DNA of 12,827 bases, taken from contig JAATVR010000116.1 in the NCBI GenBank assembly GCA_014523665.1, forward strand, positions 1-12,827, written 5' to 3'. A program made the position numbers and the translations under genes. A model generated the notes under the pieces. It was not told the origin of the DNA. It saw only the letters and a list, made by a program, of their open reading frames with translations, and made no database searches. Shown one piece after another: positions 1 through 6,344 of this stretch (positions are counted from its first letter, which is position 1; each line of letters opens with the position of its first letter). The stretch is from Nitrososphaerales archaeon TH526 (GTDB lineage: Archaea > Thermoproteota > Nitrososphaeria > Nitrososphaerales > Nitrososphaeraceae).

Positions 1-773
1 CCTACAAGATACCTTTGTTTGGGATTTTCAGAAGTAGCTGCTTCTAGAACCATACCTGCCACTTCACCAGCAGATGAACCTTTTTCAAATCTTGGTTTAA
101 ACGCAGAGATTCTTTTCTGAATTATTTCTACATAAGGTGAATAATTATTACTGTTACTTGATGTAATAATGTTCGTACCCAACTTCATATTATTAACAAG
201 ATTAGTCTTTATTACTCCAGGTTCTATGAGACACACGTGTATCCCAAAAAGCTGAACTTCATACCTCAATGATTCTACAAGCCCTTCCAAGGCGAACTTA
301 GAACTAACATATGCTGATGATAAAGGGAATCCAATCCTACCAGCAAGTGAGCTAATATTTATTATCCTCCCATATCCCTGTTTTCTCATTATAGGTAATA
401 CACTTTGAATTAGTTTTATTATTCCAAAGAAGTTAGTTTCAAATTCTTCTTTAATCTCATCTATATGAAGTTGTTCCAATGGCCCTAGCAAAGAATATCC
501 TGCATTATTAACTACGATATCAATCCGGCTCTTTTCGCCTATTATCTTGTCTATAGCTCCTGAGATTGACTCTCTATCAGTTACATCTAAGCGCAGTATC
601 TTTAACGGAAGATTGTCTCTTTTTGCATAACCAAGTATCTCCTTCGACTTACTTAGGTTGCGCATGGTAGCATATGTATAAATTCCATTCCGTGCAAGAT
701 TTAGGGAAGTCTCAAATCCTATCCCCGATGAGCAACCAGTTATTAAAGCAATTAGTTGTTGTTTGTTTTTCAT
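1..773 (-). CDS. Short-chain dehydrogenase/reductase (SDR), C-terminus cut by window edge
   Basis: Translating the minus strand from the ATG at 773 gives 257 open codons that run off the left edge. It is a classical SDR: the Rossmann nucleotide-binding motif TGCSSGIG is at residues 12-19, NNAG at 89-92, the structural Asn at 114, the catalytic Ser in ISSLAG at about 141-142, and the YVSSK motif supplies Tyr155 and Lys159. The Arg in TMRN (about 38), just after the second beta strand, suggests NADP(H). The PG element (IEPGVIKT) follows the active site as usual. The family reduces or oxidises carbonyl/alcohol groups in the cytoplasm; the substrate cannot be read from sequence. The 'GCSSGIGxxTS' start resembles the retinol-dehydrogenase-like or oxidoreductase subgroup. 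It has no co-directional neighbour in the window. It is unlike the second SDR at 2234, so the two are not a recent duplication. The SDR call is firm and the substrate unknown. Confidence 0.93.
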   Translation of the reverse strand, partial: MKNKQQLIALITGCSSGIGFETSLNLARNGIYTYATMRNLSKSKEILGYAKRDNLPLKILRLDVTDRESISGAIDKIIGEKSRIDIVVNNAGYSLLGPLEQLHIDEIKEEFETNFFGIIKLIQSVLPIMRKQGYGRIINISSLAGRIGFPLSSAYVSSKFALEGLVESLRYEVQLFGIHVCLIEPGVIKTNLVNNMKLGTNIITSSNSNNYSPYVEIIQKRISAFKPRFEKGSSAGEVAGMVLEAATSENPKQRYLV

Positions 774-1178
774 AGTATTATTATTATTATTTTCATAATG
801 TTCTATATTTTAGTTTCAATAACGACCAATAATCTTCTGACGTTAACTAGCTTCTGGTAAACTAACTCCTCAATATACGATGGTATCTACTAATTCTTGA
901 GACGCAAAGCCTTTACATATGGGAGCTAATGAATTGTTTTTCTTTATGCAACATGATAAGATGATATTTAAGGAAAACTTGGAAGAGGATCATGATTTTT
1001 AGACTGGTTAATTGAATGATATTAAATGTGTTTGATGCACCTACATTACGTTAATCGTTGCTGTCACAGTATTAGAAGCTAGCTCCCTTCTGACAGAACT
1101 AACAGAACATATATCTGATATAAGTGTGAGCCCGATTTTGCTCAACGCAGATAAACATGACTCCCGCTAAGCTGCTAA
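774..1178. other. Intergenic region with two divergent promoters, a TAT repeat and tiny ORFs
   Basis: This 405-base stretch separates the left SDR (-) from the small secreted protein (+). Just upstream of the SDR start is a (TAT)5 microsatellite at 776-790. A TATA-like element GATATAAG at 1117-1124 would place a transcript start near 1145-1150 for the secreted protein. Two tiny plus-strand ORFs are visible: 919-1002 (27 codons) and 1157-1189 (10 codons, overlapping the start of the gene at 1179). Neither has supporting homology that I recognise, and neither is called as a gene. Confidence 0.5.
1117..1124 (+). promoter_or_regulatory. Candidate TATA box for the small secreted protein
   Basis: GATATAAG lies about 55-62 bases before the ATG at 1179. 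Archaeal transcription starts roughly 25 bases after the TATA box, so the leader would be about 30 nt and would contain the overlapping 10-codon ORF at 1157. The call rests on sequence and spacing only. Confidence 0.35.
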
Positions 1179-1445
1179 ATGAACACTAAGTATATGGTAA
1201 TTGTAGCTACAATGGCAGTCATGCTCATTGGAGCAACAGCACTCACAACATCAGAAAGCGCATTTGCAGGTGGTCATGGTCACAAGAAGAAAACAGAGTA
1301 CAACCAAGCACTATCACAAGCAAATGCCTGTGGAAATGGATTCATGCCATATAACGTCGGATGTCAAAACACTGCAACACAGATTCAGGGCGACGATAAC
1401 GCAGCAGCACTAGCAGCAGAGCAATCTTTCGAAGAAGACAACTAA
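1179..1445 (+). CDS. Small secreted two-cysteine protein
   Basis: 88 residues. A hydrophobic signal peptide spans about residues 5-22 and ends in a likely signal-peptidase site after SAFA (about residue 30), leaving a mature protein of some 58 residues. The mature part opens with GGHGHKKK, a His/Lys patch that could bind metal or a charged surface. Its core holds two cysteines, Cys51 and Cys62 (ACGNG and GCQN), eleven apart and well placed for a disulfide, then QIQGDDNAAALAAEQSF and an acidic tail. I recall similar small secreted proteins as a repeated, uncharacterised family in Nitrososphaerales; that is memory, not a search. ATG 1179 is preferred to the internal Met6 because it supplies the usual lysine-containing n-region. 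A decayed paralogue lies 165 bases downstream on the same strand. Function unknown. Confidence 0.8.
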   Translation: MNTKYMVIVATMAVMLIGATALTTSESAFAGGHGHKKKTEYNQALSQANACGNGFMPYNVGCQNTATQIQGDDNAAALAAEQSFEEDN

Positions 1446-1470
1446 GAACGAGTATCATAAATAACTTAAC

Positions 1471-1478
1471 TTTTTTTT
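1471..1478 (+). terminator. Oligo-T terminator after the secreted protein
   Basis: A run of eight T lies 26 bases after the stop codon at 1445, without a strong stem before it. Archaeal RNA polymerase terminates at oligo-T in the non-template strand without needing a hairpin. This fits the end of a single-gene transcript and separates it from the decayed copy at 1610. Confidence 0.6.
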
Positions 1479-1609
1479 GTCTGATATGTAATTATTCACT
1501 AACATATTCATCAGAGTATTTGCTATAACAAATACATGATTCCTATCTGTATTCTATTGTTTTTTAGCTCCCAATAATCGTATATAATATTTCACATACC
1601 GCTAGAAAT

Positions 1610-1867
1610 ATGAATTGTGGTGTGATAGCTGTATTTGGAGTACATATTATCTTAATGACTACTATCTTGTTTACATCTACAGATCGACTGTTTACTGGTG
1701 GTTACGAGAAGAGTCAAGTTATATCGCAAGGTAATGGATGCGGTGACTATTGGTTTCCAGTAAATCTAATTTGCTCTAACTTGAACTAAGTCCTAGGTGA
1801 CGAAAATAATGTTGTAATAGCAACCACTCTAGATTCTGACATAAATTTTGGGGCACCATTTCAATAG
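1610..1867 (+). pseudogene. Decayed paralogue of the small secreted protein (in-frame TAA)
   Basis: From ATG 1610 the frame runs 59 codons to TAA at 1787-1789, then stays open for 25 more codons to TAG at 1865-1867. Total length is 85 residues against 88 for the intact gene at 1179. The two align end to end: hydrophobic N-terminus, FTGG against FAGG, QVISQGNGCG against QALSQANACG, VNLIC against YNVGC with the same 11-residue Cys spacing, and VLGDENNVV after the stop against IQGDDNAAA. The stop sits where the intact copy has Gln, consistent with a CAA to TAA transition. The downstream similarity shows the stop is secondary. A truncated 59-residue secreted peptide keeping both cysteines could still be made, but loss of the conserved tail and divergence of the AFA cleavage region argue for a pseudogene. 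Confidence 0.72.
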
Positions 1868-2001
1868 AAGCGTACCGTTTTGTAAAATGAATATTCAGAC
1901 TCTTTTGCTCGGTGAAATACAAAAACAATGTAATTTCACTCTTACTGCATTTGAAGAATTGAAAATGTCTTGACAACACAGATCCATGGAATAGTCAATG
2001 A

Positions 2002-2172
2002 TCAGATCGCTTCGGGTATTCTGTTCAATCTTTTCTCATAGCCGCTCTGCGTTAACTGCTAGTAGACGTATTTGAGAAGACTGTCAGTAATGCGTTCTAT
2101 GCTTTTCATCAGATCAATCTGGTCTGGACTATGTCTCTCAACATACAATAACTCTCTTTCGTCTGATATATT
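2002..2172 (-). pseudogene. Possible gene remnant with an amber stop
   Basis: On the minus strand, a frame bounded by a TAG (2173-2175) and a TGA (2002-2004) reads about 37 protein-like codons, then a TAG (2059-2061), then about 18 more. The product is charged and amphipathic (ERELLYVERHSPDQ, then MKSIERITDSLLKYVY, stop, QLTQSGYEKRLNRIP), more like real protein than random AT-rich sequence. The stop precedes CAG in a Gln-rich context and could be a mutated CAG. No start codon is evident apart from TTG or the internal ATG, and I recognise no family. This is a weak call that could be chance. Confidence 0.25.
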
Positions 2173-2196
2173 CTATTCTCGTTGAACTACAATAGG

Positions 2197-2210
2197 CTTT
2201 AATATTTTTA
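2197..2210 (+). promoter_or_regulatory. Candidate TATA box for the SDR at 2234
   Basis: The AT-only stretch TTTAATATTTTTA lies 24-37 bases before the ATG at 2234. With archaeal TATA-to-start spacing of about 25 bases, transcription would begin at or just before the start codon, implying a leaderless or near-leaderless mRNA. This agrees with the absence of a Shine-Dalgarno sequence there. Confidence 0.4.
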
Positions 2211-2233
2211 TCCTTAAAGGTAAAAGAAGCTAG

Positions 2234-2941
2234 ATGCAAAAAAGAGTCGCTTTAGTTACTGGTGGTAATCGTGGCATTGGATTTGAAGCATGTCGTCAGC
2301 TTGCGAGATCTGGTTTTACCGTTCTGCTAACAGCTCGAGATCCAAACAAAGGCAACATGGCTGTTAATAAATTAGTCAATAATGAAGGATTGGATGTTAT
2401 TTTTTATTTGCTTGATGTAACAAATAAAGATCATATTAAGACTATATCCAAACAAATTGAACAGCAGTACGGCAACCTGAATGTACTGGTCAATAATGCG
2501 GCCATTCTTTATGATACTTGTCAGCGTGCAATAGATACGGACCTTGAAGTCGTGAATCAAGCCATGGTTACCAACGTCTATGGACCATGGAGGTTATCTC
2601 AAGCCTTTATACCTATCATGAAGAGAAATGGATACGGACGCATAATAAATATTTCCAGCCTTGGGGGTTCGTTACATTATATGCAGGAGGGAGGTACGCC
2701 TGCTTATAGTATCTCAAAAGCAGCGTTAAATGTTCTTACCCGAAAACTTGCAGCAGAGCTTCAAGGAACCGGGATACTTGTCAACTCTATTGATCCTGGT
2801 TGGCTTGCTACAGATATGGGCGGACATGGTGGAGGACCAGTAGAACAAGGAATGCGTGGTATTTTATGGGCTGCAACTCTACCAAATGATGGGCCAAGTG
2901 GCGGTTTCTTCAACAATGATGGTAAGCGTATGCCTTGGTAA
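2234..2941 (+). CDS. SDR-family carbonyl reductase-like oxidoreductase
   Basis: 235 residues, close to the usual length for classical SDRs. Order of motifs: TGGNRGIG (9-16), TARD (33-36) with an Arg typical of NADP(H) preference, LDVT (60-63), NNAA (87-90), the structural Asn in TNVYG (114), ISSLGG with the catalytic Ser (141-142), and YSISK giving Tyr158 and Lys162. The DPGWLATDMGG segment and the ending FNNDGKRMPW match the carbonyl reductase or menthone/neomenthol-reductase-like subgroup, which usually ends in a 'DGKxxPW' tail. The protein should be a soluble NADPH-dependent reductase of aldehydes or ketones; the substrate is unknown. ATG 2234 is chosen because the Rossmann strand begins immediately after it and a TATA element sits just upstream. 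It is monocistronic, facing the HtrA gene convergently. Confidence 0.93.
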   Translation: MQKRVALVTGGNRGIGFEACRQLARSGFTVLLTARDPNKGNMAVNKLVNNEGLDVIFYLLDVTNKDHIKTISKQIEQQYGNLNVLVNNAAILYDTCQRAIDTDLEVVNQAMVTNVYGPWRLSQAFIPIMKRNGYGRIINISSLGGSLHYMQEGGTPAYSISKAALNVLTRKLAAELQGTGILVNSIDPGWLATDMGGHGGGPVEQGMRGILWAATLPNDGPSGGFFNNDGKRMPW

Positions 2942-3070
2942 AAATGTAAAAATGGATGATAAAGGCAGAGTAACTGAACTAATAGACTATTAGTAAATAA
3001 GTGAAGAATCTCCCTCCTCCCCTCCTCAGATGTTCTTTTATTTCATAATTCGCTAATCATTGAATTGGTG

Positions 3071-3120
3071 TTGTTTTGTGTTGTTTTTCTTGCTATTCTT
3101 TATTTCTTTGTTGACTCTAA
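3071..3120 (+). terminator. T-rich termination region after the SDR
   Basis: Several T runs (TTTT, TTTTT and shorter) are packed into about 50 bases between the SDR stop at 2941 and the convergent HtrA gene. Archaeal termination commonly uses clustered T runs. Upstream of it, at 3011-3027, is a C-rich tract with three CCTCC units, described under findings. Confidence 0.4.
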
Positions 3121-3171
3121 TTCTTGATAGGAAAAAGATGGGATCTCTACGTGGTCTTAAATATAGTAAGG

Positions 3172-4131
3172 CTAAGGATGAGCTTCTAACTGGAAAGGGA
3201 TTTCGTATATTCTACCGTATCTGTTAACCATAACTGTTACACGGTCGTTGGCTTTCTTTTTCTGTCTTACATACGATGATATTTGTGAAGGACTCTGTAT
3301 CTTATTTCCGTCAACCTCCTCAATAATGTCTCCTCTCCTGAGCCCCGCATTATCTGCAGGACTATAAGGCTCGACGTTAATGATTAGCGCTCCTTCTACA
3401 ATCGGTAGTCTATAGAATCTAGCTATCTTTGGATCTATCTTTATGGTACTTATGCCTAACCATGGTCTAGATACATGTCCATCCTCAATCAATTCAGTTA
3501 ATATCGATTTTACCGTATTGATAGGAACAGCAAATCCGATCCCTTGTCCATATGGTATTTTTGCCGTATTTATTGCAACTACTTCGCCCCTTGTGTTAAT
3601 TAGTGGTCCACCTGAATTACCAGGATTAATTGCAGCATCAGTTTGTACCAACTCCAAGATCCCATTCTCAAATTGTACATTTCTATTAAGTGAACTAATA
3701 ATTCCGGCAGTTACTGTTGGCGCTCCAGTAAGACCAAAAGGGTTGCCTAATGCCATAACTATTTGTCCAACCCTTAGCTCATCGGAGTTGCCAAGATCTG
3801 CAGGTTTCAAGCTTATCTCATCATTGCTGTAGAGTTCAAGTGTCTCTGCCTTAACAACGGCCAAATCAGTCACTTCATCCTTACCTACCGGCTTGGCGTT
3901 GGCCTGTTTGGAATCACCAAAAGTTACCCTTAATCTCTCAGTATCATCTATTACATGATTGTTTGTTAGTATATGTCCTTTATTATCAAGTATGATGCCT
4001 GATCCTACACCCTGTACCGGAAATACTCTAAAAAGCTGATCTTGCATCAATCTAACACTGGCTATGTTAACTACGCTTTTGCTCACTTTTTCAACCGCAC
4101 TAATGATTGACTCCTCTGAAACTGGTATCAT
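3172..4131 (-). CDS. HtrA/DegP-type serine protease, trypsin domain plus one PDZ, no signal peptide
   Basis: 319 residues. The trypsin-like domain spans about 8-215 with a complete triad: His59 in TNNHV, Asp89 in TDLAVVK, and Ser173 in the GNSGGP oxyanion motif. ALGNPFGL and IGFAVP are further HtrA landmarks. A single PDZ domain follows (about 222-315), with the SPADNAGLRRGDII core that recognises hydrophobic C-termini. Members act as ATP-independent proteases or chaperones on misfolded protein. Here the protease domain starts almost at residue 1, with no signal peptide or membrane anchor, and an in-frame TAA lies 8 codons upstream of the ATG, so a missed N-terminus is unlikely. It should therefore act in the cytoplasm unless the start is non-canonical. 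It is divergent from the ABC exporter across a shared promoter with an inverted repeat. Confidence 0.95.
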   Translation of the reverse strand: MIPVSEESIISAVEKVSKSVVNIASVRLMQDQLFRVFPVQGVGSGIILDNKGHILTNNHVIDDTERLRVTFGDSKQANAKPVGKDEVTDLAVVKAETLELYSNDEISLKPADLGNSDELRVGQIVMALGNPFGLTGAPTVTAGIISSLNRNVQFENGILELVQTDAAINPGNSGGPLINTRGEVVAINTAKIPYGQGIGFAVPINTVKSILTELIEDGHVSRPWLGISTIKIDPKIARFYRLPIVEGALIINVEPYSPADNAGLRRGDIIEEVDGNKIQSPSQISSYVRQKKKANDRVTVMVNRYGRIYEIPFQLEAHP

Positions 4132-4137
4132 CGTGTT

Positions 4138-4866
4138 GTGAAGATCACTTCCTTATATTCCATATTGGTCATACGATATATGGCTGCTTGCCTATTTATA
4201 CATATCGTATATACAATACGACATAAACCCCTACTAGAATCATTATTGGATACCACATACAGAGACTACATAACTTCAGGATATACTAATAACAGAGGAG
4301 GCAATACAAGAGGATATATATCGAGAGTACGAATTTCCAATGGTTTAGAACATATATTGATAACCATTAAGAATCTTTTCAAACAGTATGATAATCTAAC
4401 TGTTCTTAATGATATTAATATCGAAGTATTTGATAATGAAGTATTTGGACTTCTAGGACCAAATGGGGCTGGTAAGACCACTCTAATCCATATTCTTGCC
4501 ACCTTGATTAAACCAACAGCTGGCACGGCAACAGTGAATGGATATGATATCATCAAAAATCCTTCCGAAGTCAGATCTAGTATTGGTATTGTATTCCAAG
4601 CTCCAAGTAGTGACGATATGCTTACTGGCTACGAAAACTTGAAGCTACATTCACTTCTATACGCTGTCCCAAAAGAACTTCTGGAAAAAAGGATATCTGA
4701 AGTATTAGAATTGGTAGGCCTTACCAACAGAAAGGATGACCAAGTCAAAAAATATTCTGGAGGTATGCGTAGACGCTTAGAAATAGCTAGAGGACTACTC
4801 CACAAACCAACCGTAATCTTCTGGATGAACCAACACTTGGCCTTGATCCTAGTAGCAGGGAAGTGA
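4138..4866 (+). CDS. ABC exporter ATPase, N-terminal part, broken by frameshift at Walker B
   Basis: The frame is open from ATG 4138, but the first 73 codons overlay the divergent promoter, are rich in ATA codons, and match nothing expected. The ATPase proper begins around the TTG at 4357 (ITIKNLFKQYDNL), the usual start of DrrA/CcmA-type domains. Numbering from 4138: Walker A GPNGAGKT is at 107-114, the Q-loop Gln at 154, and the signature YSGGM at 206-210. After VIF (226-228) the frame is lost: TTC is followed by TGG where CTG GAT GAA (Leu-Asp-Glu of Walker B) is expected in the -1 frame, starting at 4821. This frame ends 15 codons later in unrelated sequence. As written, the piece lacks Walker B, D-loop and H-loop and cannot hydrolyse ATP alone. 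It pairs with the following two genes as a drug- or polysaccharide-type exporter. Confidence 0.85.
   Translation: MKITSLYSILVIRYMAACLFIHIVYTIRHKPLLESLLDTTYRDYITSGYTNNRGGNTRGYISRVRISNGLEHILITIKNLFKQYDNLTVLNDINIEVFDNEVFGLLGPNGAGKTTLIHILATLIKPTAGTATVNGYDIIKNPSEVRSSIGIVFQAPSSDDMLTGYENLKLHSLLYAVPKELLEKRISEVLELVGLTNRKDDQVKKYSGGMRRRLEIARGLLHKPTVIFWMNQHLALILVAGK
4171..4221. promoter_or_regulatory. HtrA/ABC divergent promoter with inverted-repeat operator
   Basis: The minus-strand TATA box TATAAATA (4193-4200) points toward the HtrA gene, predicting a start near 4170 and a leader of about 38 nt. It is bracketed by a 9-bp perfect inverted repeat, ATACGATAT (4171-4179) and ATATCGTAT (4202-4210). A third half-site follows at once, making a second inverted repeat TCGTAT-N5-ATACGA (4205-4221). 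This looks like a dimer-binding operator that would cover the HtrA core promoter and also influence the divergent exporter. The regulator is not identified; TACGATA also occurs twice in the AbrB gene promoter. Confidence 0.45.
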
Positions 4867-5405
4867 TGTGGAAATATATTAATCGATTAGTAAAGGACGA
4901 GAAAATTACGCTTATACTCACAACGCACTATATGGAAGAAGCAGATTTTCTCTGTGATAGAATTGGTATCATAGATAAAGGCATGATAATTGCCCTTGAT
5001 TCACCAACTCAATTGAAAGAACAACTTGGAGGAGAGATAATAGAAATGGAATTAGCAAACAAACATGTTGATAAAGAAGATATAGGCCGTGTTTTAAAGC
5101 AGTGCAACTTTGTGCGTAAAGTTGAACTAGATACAAAAAACGGAAATGTTCTCATTTATGTAGATGATGCAAGCCACAATCTACCGGCTATTCTCAAAAT
5201 ACTAGATAAGACCAATAGCGCAGAGGTAGAATCAGTAGAACTTAGAAGCCCTACTCTTAACGATGTTTTTCTTAAATTTGCACAAAGACACGTTACAAAG
5301 AAACAGGGACAAGACGAGGACGAGGATGATTCTGAAGGAGGGTTCATGGAAAAATATGCTCAATATGGAAATAAACAAGAGTCGTATAGAATTAGGATTA
5401 GGTAA
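4863..5405 (+). CDS. ABC exporter ATPase, C-terminal part (same gene, -1 frame)
   Basis: The frame really starts at 4821, where CTG GAT GAA gives the Walker B LDEPTLGLDP and D-loop (LDPSSRE) continuing the truncated upstream piece; the ATG at 4863 is only the first Met. It then carries the H-loop His in TTHYMEEADFLCDR and the IIDKG strand, followed by the C-terminal domain usual for DrrA-like ATPases (LPAILKILD, VESVELRSPTLNDVFL). The tail is acidic (DEDEDD). Joining the two frames from TTG 4357 gives about 349 residues, near family length. The last 41 bases overlap the permease start, so the two are translationally linked. A GGAGGG tract at 5336-5341 is a plausible ribosome-binding site. Whether the break is biological or a sequencing error cannot be told here. 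Confidence 0.85.
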   Translation: MMWKYINRLVKDEKITLILTTHYMEEADFLCDRIGIIDKGMIIALDSPTQLKEQLGGEIIEMELANKHVDKEDIGRVLKQCNFVRKVELDTKNGNVLIYVDDASHNLPAILKILDKTNSAEVESVELRSPTLNDVFLKFAQRHVTKKQGQDEDEDDSEGGFMEKYAQYGNKQESYRIRIR

Positions 5406-6171
5406 ACTATACGCTATTTGGCTTAGAGAATTCAAAGTCTTTTTAAGAGAAAAAAGTAGACTCATCGCATCTACATTTACTCCGCTATTGTGGTTATTTG
5501 TTATTGGAGAAGGGTTTGGATCTACAACTGACCTTTTTGGTACAGCGCGTTTTGCAGCCGATACTTATATAGGGTATCAACAGTTCATTTTTCCAGGCAT
5601 AATATGCATGTCAGTTATATTTACTTCAGTATTCTTTGGTTCCTATATAATCTGGGATAGAAAGTTTGATTTTCTCAAAAGTGTGATGGTAGCTCCAGTA
5701 AGTAGAACTACGATCTTCTTGGGGAAGGCTTTTGGAGGCATGACAACTTCATTGATTCAAGCCGCTATATTGTTAGTAGTTGGACTTGTGATTGGAATTC
5801 ACTATACCCCATTGTCCATGATGTTTATTATTATCATTATCCTTCTTCTTTCATTCACACTTACATCGCTCGGTCTCACTCTAGGAAGTCATATGGAAAG
5901 TTTGGAGGGTTTTCAACTAATCGTAAGCTTTGTAGTATTTCCTCTTTACTTCTTGAGCGGAGCTCTCTTCCCTCTAAACAATCTTCCAACATGGCTTTCC
6001 ATTTTAACTGCCTTAGATCCAGTTACCTATGGAGTAGGCGCATTGAGAGAAGTAATGCTGGGAATAACAGGAATGAACTCATTCGCTTTAAATATTGGTA
6101 TTTTGCTACTCTCTGCAGCATCTTTAGGAACTATTGGAGTGCTCTCATTTAAACGAATGAAGGCTGTTTAG
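5365..6171 (+). CDS. ABC-2 type exporter permease (DrrB/NodJ-like)
   Basis: 268 residues from ATG 5365; ATG 5356 is an equally possible start three codons earlier, and the open frame upstream to 5263 lies inside the ATPase gene. Six hydrophobic segments are visible at about 32-50, 73-97, 122-145, 151-174, 184-204 and 240-262. The FPLYFLSGALFPLNNLP stretch between segments 5 and 6 is the hallmark of ABC-2 permeases of the DrrB/NodJ group, as is the LREFKVFLREKSRL N-terminal interfacial helix. The family forms a dimeric channel driven by the ATPase encoded just upstream, exporting lipids, antibiotics or polysaccharides. The gene overlaps the ATPase end by 41 bases in a +1 frame, so the two form one transcript. 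The permease reads intact although its ATPase is frameshifted, which argues that the ATPase break is recent or an artefact. Confidence 0.92.
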   Translation: MEINKSRIELGLGKLYAIWLREFKVFLREKSRLIASTFTPLLWLFVIGEGFGSTTDLFGTARFAADTYIGYQQFIFPGIICMSVIFTSVFFGSYIIWDRKFDFLKSVMVAPVSRTTIFLGKAFGGMTTSLIQAAILLVVGLVIGIHYTPLSMMFIIIIILLLSFTLTSLGLTLGSHMESLEGFQLIVSFVVFPLYFLSGALFPLNNLPTWLSILTALDPVTYGVGALREVMLGITGMNSFALNIGILLLSAASLGTIGVLSFKRMKAV

Positions 6172-6195
6172 TTGATTAAAATTGTGATTGCAGAG

Positions 6196-6201
6196 TTTTT
6201 T
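6196..6201 (+). terminator. Oligo-T terminator after the exporter
   Basis: Six T followed by ATTCTCATTTC lie 24 bases beyond the permease stop at 6171. This is a plausible archaeal T-tract terminator for the ABC transcript, ahead of the convergent gene ending at 6345. No strong stem was noticed. Confidence 0.4.
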
Positions 6202-6344
6202 ATTCTCATTTCATACTAATTTGCATTCTCAGTCGTGTTCTCGATGAAGTATGAAAATGATTGCTCACTGAATCGCAACCAACCGATAATAGAATAACCC
6301 TACTGGAAAGACGACTCCTTTTATGTGCGGATGCCAGTGAAGAC

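Larger units (their letters stand above)
1868..2233. other. Intergenic region with probable coding debris
   Basis: This 366-base stretch has no convincing intact gene. A 28-codon plus-strand ORF sits at 1887-1973 (ATG to TGA). On the minus strand, 2172 to 2005 reads as protein-like sequence broken by one TAG at 2059-2061 (given as its own entry). The last 40 bases form the promoter of the SDR at 2234. Confidence 0.45.

Noticed and set aside
1776..1979. 67-codon minus-strand frame
   Set aside because: It runs antisense to the decayed secreted-protein copy and spacer, with no recognisable features.
4138..4356. N-terminal 73-codon extension of the ABC ATPase with a hydrophobic stretch
   Set aside because: It overlays the divergent promoter and its repeats, has ATA-rich codon use, and lies before the normal ATPase start; more likely untranslated.
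4817..4824. Programmed -1 frameshifting in the ATPase
   Set aside because: The site lacks an X-XXY-YYZ heptamer and no strong downstream structure was seen; a base deletion or sequencing error is simpler.
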